In this document: one piece after another, positions 55,513 to 64,000 of the stretch | Layout: the number at the start of each line of letters is the position of its first letter | Position numbering within the stretch: position 1 is the stretch's first letter | The notes under the pieces: generated by a model | The model's input: the letters and a program-made list of their open reading frames with translations, nothing else | Told to the model about the DNA's origin: nothing | Database searches by the model: none | Position numbers and translations under genes: made by a program | From: Loripinus fragilis | Taxonomy: Eukaryota; Mollusca; Bivalvia; Lucinida; Lucinidae | Reading direction: 5' to 3' | Assembly: GCA_964019695.1 (NCBI GenBank) | Contig: OZ026530.1 | Coordinates: 31,788,690-31,852,689, forward strand | Length of the DNA stretch: 64,000 bases

Positions 55513-55650
55513 CGCACTACCTCTACTCTCGGTTTTCCTCTACTCTCTCTTTCTCTTCTATCTCTCTGTCTCTCTCTCTGTCTCTCTCTCTCTCTGTCTC
55601 TGTCTGTCTGTCTCTCTACCTCTCTCTCTCTTCTCACTCTACTCTCTCTC
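53770..55650. repeat. 1.9 kb pyrimidine-rich minisatellite
   Basis: The unit is ACTCGCACTCCTTCTCT and ACTCTCTCTTTCTCT in irregular alternation. It ends in pure (TC)n at 55440-55508 and TCTCTGTCTG variants. One strand has nearly no G for 1.9 kb. The 357-, 196- and 225-codon frames of Ser/Leu/Thr repeats are open only because CT-rich codons contain no stops; they are not genes. Confidence 0.92.
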
Positions 55651-56304
55651 CAATGTATTTGGTAATTAACTTAAAATATCATGAGCAGTACGGGAATATA
55701 ATGAAATGAGTGTTCGACTCCCATCTGTCAAATTCCAAGTATGTCATCCGATGGTAAAGAACTGTAATAACGTGCTATTAGCAGGGAAACATTTTTATCA
55801 TGGAATTGAGAGAGGAGTTCTCTGTATGCCTTAACAATGAGGCCCTCTCACAAGTTAGGGTGTATTTGTACACGCCATTTTATTCTAAGGAAAGGGAAAA
55901 TGCCAAATTGAGGGGAACAAGATTGTCAGAGAACAGGGAAATAAATAAAACATGAAATATGGAAACAAGTCAATATTTAAGAAGAACAAGGGAACAGATA
56001 CTTCCTGGGACAGCCTCTATTATAGATAATAGAACAAACATCACAACTATAAAACTACTAAACTTGATCTGTTTAAAATATATTGTACCCAAACTCTAAA
56101 TGAGTAACAGCTAGTTCACAATCCGATTGCCCATCTCTTTCTGAAAAGGACGTCACCCATGTACAATTATTGAACTAAAGATAATTTAAAGCCGTACTGC
56201 AGATCTAATTAAACATTCGATTTTACAGAAATGGGAAGCTACATGTATCTGCTTTTATAAGTACACATATATAACATGTTATAAATACATGTTGTTTTAT
56301 GCAT
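55651..56304. other. Non-coding stretch, nothing recognised
   Basis: No ORF or repeat recognised. Confidence 0.45.
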
Positions 56305-56480
56305 ATGGAAATCGCTAGAAACAGTGTTTTTGATTGCATTTGTCGCCAGTCGGGCGACAAATGACATCGAAAAATCGGGCGACAAATGGCAATCGAAAAC
56401 CCTGTTTCGAACGATTTTTGATCTACGTTCGTCGATAGTATTAACTTTTTCGATTGCCGGTTATCCGGTGTGAAACTTTG
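56305..56480 (-). repeat. TTTCGATTGCC repeat, inverted-duplicated copy
   Basis: TCGCTAGAAACAGTGTTTTT (reverse of the 3296 word) and further GTTTCGAACGATTTTTGATC and CCGGTGTGAAAC words. A CATTTGTCGC/GCGACAAATG hairpin is inside. Confidence 0.65.
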
Positions 56481-56534
56481 AAAAATATCTTAAAGATATA
56501 CAATTCATCTTTATTGCTTCTTACAGAATGACAA

Positions 56535-56778
56535 ATGAGCCGCAATATGTGATTTCCAACAATGTGGCATTTTGACATGAATAGACTCAGACGAGCCTGT
56601 GTAACCTTCTTTTTAAGCTTAGAAACTCCAAATTATGTTCGTCCAGTAGCTTAATATTCATATAATATTCAAGCGACAAGCAAAGGCTCTGATCAGTCTG
56701 CGCGTATGCGCAGGCTGGTCTGAGCCTTTGCTGGTCGCACATACCACATTGTTGGAAATCTCATGTCGCGGCTCAAAT
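56535..56778. mobile_element. TGAGCC MITE, copy 3
   Basis: Same orientation and near-full match to 3674-3914, ending CATGTCGCGGCTCAAAT. Confidence 0.85.
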
Positions 56779-56841
56779 AATATTGCTTTAAAAGATGCCA
56801 TCGTGGGGGCTTGGGCTGCTGTTACCGGGATATGAGGACCT

Positions 56842-57101
56842 GGGCCCAAAATTACACTGCCTCCTAAAAGTTAAGGAAGACTTACTGAGTTACTTACTTA
56901 CTTAAGTATTGATTTATCAGGATGCGAAAAATAACGTTTAAAACTGATTAAAATCAAAATAGTTTCATTTTTTTCTCTAGATCACAATGTTATCTTTGAC
57001 CAAGTACTGCACCTATCTAGGCAATTTATATAGCATGTTGAAATATCAATACTTAACTTAAGTCTTCCTTAACTTTAAGGAGGCTTTGTAATTCCGGGCC
57101 C
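56842..57101. mobile_element. GGGCCC-ended foldback
   Basis: GGGCCCAAAATTACACTGCC and AGTTAAGGAAGACTT at the left pair with the right end (57040-57101) over about 65 bp. The centre is about 130 bp and non-coding. Confidence 0.8.
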
Positions 57102-57477
57102 TGTACTACTATGTAAAGTTAAAAACGTTAAAAGATAAAATAACAGAACGGATAACCACCGAAACTACAATATCTTCAATATTTTACGGGTATTTGTTAT
57201 ATGGATTATTTTGTCCACCTATACAAATATGCAGTGAAAATCCAGATAAGTTTACATGTATACGAATACTTTTAAGAATGAAGTGACAACAGACCAAAAC
57301 GGTAAATTGCTTTTAAATACATGTGGTATTTTATTTTACTGTCGCAATGGCGAAAAGAGTACAGCTATAAAACGTATGCAAACTGTACAGGGTTCAGTAT
57401 TACGTTTTTTTTATCTTATTCTTAACATCCAAGTAAACAATTTTTCAGCTATGTCGGCGCATTCAACTAAGATTAAG
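57102..57477. other. Non-coding stretch
   Basis: The first 74 codons of the frame at 57256-57651 lie here; it runs into the next MITE and has no domain. Confidence 0.45.
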
Positions 57478-57757
57478 ATGCGCGGATCCAGAGATGGGTG
57501 GCAGAGGGTCCTGGCCCGCTCCCTGGAAAGTCGGAAACCTTTAGGGCTCTTTAGCAATACTGGTCCAGATCCACTGGAAAATTTAAAGCCACTAAGCCAG
57601 CATTCCATATTGGGTAATTATCGCCCCGCCAGCGTTTTGCTGTTGCGCTGATGATGGTCCACTTTTAGTGGTATTTTGATTCCTCACTCCCTTCATCTAA
57701 AAGAAATGTGTCTGTTGAGTTAGACTTCCTCTGACAAAACATTCTGGATCCGCGCAT
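57478..57757. mobile_element. GGATCC-ended MITE, copy 5
   Basis: It has the cleanest ends in the window: ATGCGCGGATCCAGA and TCTGGATCCGCGCAT, a nearly perfect 15 bp inverted pair. It holds the CCCGCCAGCGTTTTGCTG module. 280 bp. Confidence 0.9.
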
Positions 57758-58191
57758 GATTAAGTGATGATAACAACATCACATTAGCTTGCCCATTCGG
57801 GAACATTTGGTGTTTTTGTATAAGTATGTGCATTTTCTCACTAAAATTTTACAAAATCGAAGAAAGCGTATCATTGCAAAGCTAGATGTCGGTAAAAGAA
57901 ATGGGCACACCCTATGTCACATATAAAAATAAATAAATAAAGAGGATGGGCGGGGCGCAGTAATGTGAACCTGCATTTAGTAACCCTGTTGGCGCATTTT
58001 GTTAATACACTGCGTTGCCAGGTAAGAAAATGGGTATAGATCTGGCACTTGTTCTTACCTTCCTTCAGGGACCATCCCCTCGCCACCCCCACCCCACCAA
58101 CCTTGCGATCATATTCCCTTCCTAATCCAAGCATACTGATTTCACCTTAAATGTATCAGTGCAGAATTAAAACATGTTTTCCCTGATCGAC
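57758..58191. other. Non-coding stretch
   Basis: An AAAT run at 57930 and a C-rich segment (58070-58100). No gene. Confidence 0.45.
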
Positions 58192-58196
58192 TAGAC

Positions 58197-58610
58197 CAGG
58201 GTTCATACAGAAAAGATTGTGTAAAATTCAAGGACTTTTCAAGGACTCCTAAAAGACTTTTCTACTGTCTTCAAGGACTGAAAACTTAAGAAAAATACTG
58301 ATTTACACGTTAAAATTCTACGCTGGAAATGCTAGAGTCCATTGCTAAAGATATTAGTTCAAGAAAATTAGAATAAAATTGAGGTGTCTTTATTTGGTGC
58401 AGCATATGCTGCACCAAATAAAGGCACCACAATTTGATACTATTTTAGGTCTCCAAAACACTGTTGAATCCTCCTGTAATTGATAAAATTCAAGGACTTT
58501 TCAAGGTGTTTGAGTGTTTTTCAAGTACTTTTCAAGGCAAATTTAATTTTCAAGGATTTTTCAAGACACTCCTGTATATTCAAGTACTTTTCAAGCCTGT
58601 GCGAAGCCTG
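58197..58610. mobile_element. CAGGGTTCATACAG MITE
   Basis: The left end CAGGGTTCATACAG and right end CTGTGCGAAGCCTG are inverted. TAGAC abuts both sides (58192-58196, 58611-58615). The interior repeats TTCAAGGACTTTTCAAGG. I know this element as a common hAT-like MITE in invertebrates. Inside is a perfect spacerless 34 bp palindrome centred between 58405 and 58406 (TTTATTTGGTGCAGCAT and its complement). Confidence 0.8.
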
Positions 58611-58615
58611 TAGAC

Positions 58616-59214
58616 AAAACATGCATGCCCCTGACTGAAGATGAGCGCTTTTCACAACACCTAACAGCAGCGAAATATCTCAATTTGTCTTCTGAATTTC
58701 GTTCCCTGGTAGTCTTCCATTTGTAGCATTTTTTTGCAACTTGGCACGTTCAAACTATATCAGATTCAGGCACTTAGTGTGTGGCAGTATGTATCAATCT
58801 CCGAAATCAAAACCACTGTCACTCCGATAGCAAGCATGCCAGCCGTCAAGTAACCTCTGCACATTTTGCTAACCATCAAAATGATATGACCTTAAGCAAA
58901 TTTCAAATATTGATATCTAAATAGCATTTTGGGGGCATGGCTCTTTTATATCATGCAGGAGAATGATATAGAATTGTGGCGGTACATGCAATTTGTGGCA
59001 AAGGTTGGTGTAATTCCAGCTATGATAAAAAGAATAGCCTTTTTTCATTGAAAATATTGCAATTGCCATTTGAAAAGTCGCCCTGGGTACTACGAACGTA
59101 TATCAAAAGCATTTAACACATTCCGAGTCCTTATCATTCAATAAAGAAGCAACCTGTTTGCTGCTTTCGTCTCCAAGAAACTCTCTATAAGAAATAAAAA
59201 TGGATAAATACAGA
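58616..59214. other. Non-coding stretch, nothing recognised
   Basis: No ORF or repeat recognised. Confidence 0.45.
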
Positions 59215-59305
59215 CCCTGTCCATCCATATTCTGTTTGTTTACCTCCGGTAGCCAACACCCTCCGAGATCTACACATGCGGTTTACCTGGGTGAGGATTA
59301 ATATG
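59215..59305 (-). repeat. Dispersed repeat, partner of 52894-52985
   Basis: TTTGTTTACCTCCGGTAGCC and ACACCCTCCGAGATCTACAC, the reverse complement of the partner. Confidence 0.7.
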
Positions 59306-59536
59306 TCAATCCCAAACTCCCATTAAGACATCAATCCGCTAAAAAACTTATAGTTTCGTGACTTTGTTTTAAAGGAGAAACAGTCAGTTTTATCATAAAG
59401 ATTAGTAAATAGATCCTTCTATGGTTTGTCTAAGTATCCATTTCTGTTCACAATTTTTAACGAGGTCAATATAGTCATGACACGCACACTTAAGTTGTAA
59501 CTTGAATAGCACCCGTCAATTGACCAACAGAACATT

Positions 59537-61106
59537 AAAGGATCATTGACACTTGTTATGGGTAAATGCCAATGGTTTTCAGTGAAAATGAAAGTTTGTC
59601 AAGTGTCCCTTTTTTCACCTTGAAGCTACCCTGACCTGAGTACTGTATGACAGTGAAATCCATTTTCCATATTGAATGCTTCAAAGATGTAAAGTTTTGG
59701 GTAGAACAATCAGTTTTACTTAAAACTATATAGAGATCAGAAAACATTTTTTTTAAATATCCCCCCCCCCCCCGTGTGCCAGCAAAAGCTTTTGCCTGTC
59801 AATGTGTTACCAAATTTTACACATTGGTATGGAATTGGCTTGCTGGCACAAGGGGGGGGAAGATGTTCAGAAGCCCAAACCTCAGGGTTTAAGCCCATAT
59901 AATGCCTTTTATACCGAATAAGAAATGAATGATAGTAATGAAGTTCTCTAGAACCAACCTCCTAAATTGCTTTGTATTCTGTGCTAGTTTAATATAAGGT
60001 ACATAAAGATTAAAAGTAGAATTAGCAAGGTTTATGCATTTTTTCAAAAATAAAAAGCTCAGTGTTGTTTAAAGACCCAGTCTTTTGCAAACGTCCTGTA
60101 ATTATCAATTCGCATGCTAGGGAATTGTTCATGTTTTTATTTTCGTCTGCTGACTTTCTTCAAAATTAAGTTTTTACAAATAAACCACTCGGGATCACCA
60201 TCGGAGTGTCAAACAGTTTGGATCCAGATCAAGACTGACGTTCTGTTGGTCTTCATCTGGGTTCAAGCTGTTTGCAAAAGACTATTGGCAGACGACAAAA
60301 TTCTCCACTGACATGCAAAGAGTTATAACAGGTAAATACTTTAGTGTTCAATATATTGTCCAATACAGGATATACATGTATACCATAAATATTCGGACAC
60401 TTTAAATACATTTGTAGTATGGCTGAAGCTTTTTTCTTTGATCTTTGCTAATGTTTAAATTAGACACCCTAGAATAATCAAGAAGGTGGAGCTTAAAACC
60501 CGTACTCTACGCCCACCTTGCGGTTTAAACGAGAAAGCCTCGGAAAAACATCCTTTATCTATTACTTCGACACGCTATGCCCTTTCAACAAAGCAAACGT
60601 AATATTCAAAGGATCTAGTTAGAATCAGTTTTACTTTCCAATGCTAAATGGGACACTTTCATTCCTTCAAAAGTATTTATTTCATTTGTTGAGCTTTCAG
60701 TTTTGTATTATTTACGGTAAATGTAGTAAAAAATGTACAGGTAACTTCTAAATTATCTCCCCAAAATCATTTTATTGCAAAACATATTTTGTTTTTAAAA
60801 TAATTTCATCAATTATCGTGATTCGTTAATACTCTGCATATGATATGTTCAATAGATATTACCATGCCTACCAAATAAATCAAGAAAAAAATGCAGAAAT
60901 CACTTTTTAAATCACTTTTCATTGTCATGAAATTTCTGACCCCCTCCCATTTCTACCCGTCACATCTCTCGAGTGCGTAGGAATTTTGAAAATATTTTGC
61001 TAGTTGGCTCTTGCCATTAGATTCACCTATTGCACTAATACTACATGCATCACACCAGAAGCTCAAAAGCAGCGTTCTGGGAATCAGAAAAATAGGCGTA
61101 TAAGGC
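59537..61106. mobile_element. Non-autonomous DNA transposon, copy 2 (inverted)
   Basis: It starts AAAGGATCATTGACAC, the terminal repeat of the 13971-15785 element, and follows that element in reverse to GGCGTATAAGGC at 61106. The last 30 bp, including the second terminal repeat, are lost. It lacks the nested MITE (single TTTAAA at 60401-60406) but has about 170 bp (60410-60585) missing from copy 1. Confidence 0.85.
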
Positions 61107-61373
61107 TTTTTGATTGTTTTAGCTTGTTTGAATGGTCTATACTCGTTTAATATGATGCTAGTCGAACGTTCTGAGTTATTTAATGAGGATATGTGAATAC
61201 AAGGCCATTTACAGAATAACAAATCTATTTGTAAAGGAATTTAACAAATTAAGAGTTGTTGGGTCCAATGTGAAGAGATCCGTTCTTTGTGGTAAAGCTG
61301 ACACATAAATATGACAAAGATTCTATTGGCTGATTGGATTGCGATTATTCCTCAATAATCATAAAAAGAAACA
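61107..61373. other. Spacer
   Basis: Nothing recognised. Confidence 0.4.
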
Positions 61374-61702
61374 ATATCATATGACGTCGTATTTGAGAGT
61401 TAAAAAACGCAATGCATTAAAATCGATAAACCACTAGTGGTTAACAGATTTTGGTAACGTTATGAAATTACATCAAAAACAACTTTGCGTACATATTGAC
61501 AAAATTTGAGCGTATGTGATTATAATGTAATCGTAATGTCATATGATAAATGGATTCCTACACCCGTGTTCTTAAATTCATTAAACTCGTCGCGAAAAAG
61601 ATGAAGCGATAAAATGATTGACAAGCCTGATAGTTTGTTGTCTTTTCATAACTTGTTGAATAAATTCATTAAAAGAAAAGCACCCAGGTAAGATCCTCTA
61701 TG
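61374..61702 (+). mobile_element. Hairpin-containing element, copy 2
   Basis: Direct match of 13192-13540 with more mismatches in the long hairpin; ends GTAAGATCCTCTATG. Confidence 0.7.
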
Positions 61703-63057
61703 TATTAAAAAATGCCTATCGCTGGTTATTGCCATCTTTCAAGTAAATATGGCATATATTTTCAGTGATGCTTGAGTACTTCTGAACGACTTACCTGATA
61801 CCTGCAAAATTATCTGGGCTTGCACAAATAAGCTTTCACAAAAAGCTTTGTTTATGCAGTGACCTTTGTAGGTCACTATTTTATGCTAGCATTATAGAAT
61901 TGTTATTCTGAAGAAGGCAGGACAAGCAGGCAGCTATATTTTGCTCCTGGTGGACCAGAAGCTCTAGCCACCTGAGGTACGTGAGGGTCCGAAATCATTA
62001 CCGCATTATTTGAATTGGCCACTTTAGGGCGTTTTGGCTCGGGGGCGTCTCTGTCTGAACAAGTCAGGTTTTAGCAGAGTGCAACGTAGGTTTGTGACAG
62101 ACAAACAACAGACAAACAGACAGACAGAAAGACAGAATGACAAACATAATACTGTTTGTTGGTAGACTGTCTTCAAATCTGTCAAAATGTATGTCAGTGA
62201 AATGTCTTGTTGCATCTGATTTTATTTCCGGTACCACTTCCGGAAATCCTCAGACCCAGTATACACGGACTGGTAACTGAAATACAGGTAAATGTAAATA
62301 TTGGAAATACGTTGTCGAGGCTGAGCTTTCAAAACTGACGTATGTTGAAGATTAAATAATCATATCTCCGTTATTTCTCTGCATATCTGTGATTTTTCTT
62401 CAAAAAGCAATGGTTCAATATACATGTACTATCTTTAAGACTGTAATGTTATATTTATTGAATGTTTATCCGTCTTTATGGACATCAACAAGAAACCAAG
62501 GTACCCTTTTTAGTTTTTTGTAGGCAATTTTAGCCGAAAATCGTCAGATATCATCTTAAAAAGATGGCAAAACTTCAATTGTATTTACTGTAACTTGTAA
62601 TATTTCAACTTTGCATACCGATAATAACTTTGAAAAATGTGGGGTATGTTCAGAATCAGTTTTATTGACTGTAGTACTTTGAAATAGCGCTAAAATAGAG
62701 CCTTGACAACATAACTTTGTATTTCCGTCAATGACCAGTCCGTTTATCCTGGGTCCGAGGGAAATCGAGCTAAACATGATAGTCTAAGCACGTGTACATA
62801 GCCAGCAATCCATAGATTAGAATACAATAAAGTTTGGACCACATTTTCTTTAATCTGCATATTCAGGCAGCAACCTAGGTGTTATATATGTTGCAAGTCG
62901 CCTTCAAACTTTCTGCGACGTACTCATCCACGAGCAGAATTAATGTACAACGGTACACCGAAGACACATACACACTTGGGGTTACATTTAGTAACTCTGC
63001 ATACTTGTTAATTTCCCATGATTTTGCTGCCATTTGCTGACTCTTTTTAAACAATTG
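61703..63057. other. Non-coding stretch
   Basis: Contains a GACA/AACAGACA microsatellite at 62092-62150. A minus-strand frame at 62556-62777 has no domain. No gene. Confidence 0.5.
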
Positions 63058-63434
63058 TTTAAAGCTGCATACTCTGTAACTATGAACATTTTTCGAAAAA
63101 AAAATATTTTCTTTTTAAATCATTTGTAAAAGTAGAATAAAGTTATTTTGTCATAATAAATCTAATTCTACAGCTGAAAACTGCATGGAAAAGTGAATTA
63201 TCTTATGAAAACAGGTGTATTTTCTCTTGTTTGTAATTATTTGCGTCCCTCCAATAATTCTAGACGGTTAATTTTTAACATAAATGCTGTTGTTTTGGCA
63301 CCAATAATTTATTAATTATTACGAAAAAGGTAAAATAAATACCTGAATTTTAGTATTTTCATGTGTTCTTGAAAAATAGAAACATTATTTTTAAAATGAA
63401 AATATAAAAAAGTTACAGATTATGCAGCTTTAAA
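63058..63434. mobile_element. TTTAAA-target MITE, second copy
   Basis: TTTAAAGCTGCATACTCTGT at the left and GATTATGCAGCTTTAAA at the right. It aligns in reverse with 14537-14913. Confidence 0.85.
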
Positions 63435-64000
63435 ACTAACTTTCAAAGCGCCAACTGATTTGGATCCAGATCAGGACATGCAGCCTAAATAACCATCTGC
63501 TTCAGCTCGGAATGTATATGAATGGCCTCATTGTCTGGTATAATAATGACATTTTTGTGGTGAAGTAGGCTAGTCCATACTTCAAAGGAGATGCAAAAAA
63601 TATTTCTACAGTCATTCTAATGTACCCTAGCTTCTGCTGATTTTGAAGAAAAGTACGCAAAGGGGCTAAGATCAGGAATTGATACAATCAAAAACCATAC
63701 CTGACCCAGGATACCAATGGGAAAGTAACAAAATCCCAATGAGATCACAAACGAAGGCATTTTTTTCTGTAAATGTTATTGCTGAAAGAATTATAAGTTA
63801 TATGAGTTTCCGGTCGACTGACTGGGATGTGTTAAAATAACTGACTAAAGGACTAAAACATACAGTCAAATGGCTGTTAAACCCAAACACACAAAACAAC
63901 AAATATATAGTCAAGTTGAAGCTAAGTTATGCCTTAGGCTAAAATTTCCCGCTTCGTAGTATGTATATCAAATCGGATGGAAAGAGACAAACAGTTGTGT
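63435..64000. other. Non-coding window end
   Basis: A GGATCCAGATCAGGAC core at about 63461 and the repeat 63664-63756 (same as 38012-38107). No gene. Confidence 0.5.

Noticed and set aside
53772..55709. Long Ser/Leu/Thr-rich ORFs (357, 196 and 225 codons)
   Set aside because: They lie wholly in the CT-rich minisatellite. All three forward frames are open because CT-only codons cannot form stops.

Overview
The window is a 64 kb piece of an AT-rich animal genome, most likely from a bivalve mollusc. The reasons are eukaryotic gene structure (an exon pair joined by consensus GT/AG sites, and a splice acceptor ahead of a long coding exon), a lineage-type class A GPCR, relics of L1-type and Penelope-type retroelements, tRNA-derived SINE heads, and many short inverted-repeat elements of kinds I know from bivalve genomes. 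The species cannot be fixed from the sequence.

Layout. Positions 1-17 kb contain no convincing gene. They hold SINEs, foldback elements, a tandem-repeat element with units of about 165 bp (10661-11949), a duplicated non-coding block carrying a hairpin (12.0 and 16.6 kb) and a 1.8 kb non-autonomous DNA transposon (13971-15785). A second, inverted copy of that transposon lies at 59.5-61.1 kb. Positions 17.9-20.1 kb hold the best single gene: a 696-residue protein joining a von Willebrand factor A domain, a papain-like cysteine protease domain with an apparently complete Cys-His-Asn set, and a C-terminal zinc ribbon. Positions 20-31 kb are repeats: strong palindromes at 21.3 and 24.1 kb, a tandem array with units of about 335 bp at 26.5-28.3 kb and a G-rich minisatellite at 29.0-30.7 kb. 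Positions 31-45 kb are a transposon graveyard: five copies in the window of one GGATCC-ended family (one with another element nested inside), a decayed Penelope-type reverse transcriptase, an L1-type fragment, and a recent 5'-truncated L1-type insertion with a perfect 15 bp target-site duplication (38308-40817).

Positions 46.8-52.7 kb hold the second clear gene, a two-exon class A GPCR of 599 residues. Its DRY motif reads YKY, and its third cytoplasmic loop of about 300 residues contains six 27-residue repeats. Its 4.1 kb intron holds at least three mobile elements. A 1.9 kb pyrimidine-only minisatellite follows (53.8-55.65 kb), then more interspersed repeats to the end.

The two genes show no sign of working together. 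The interest lies in the unusual protease fusion, the GPCR with a coding minisatellite, and the exceptional density of foldback DNA. One pair of transposon copies preserves both the filled and the empty site of a nested MITE. All repeat calls come from comparing copies inside this window by eye; no database was searched.
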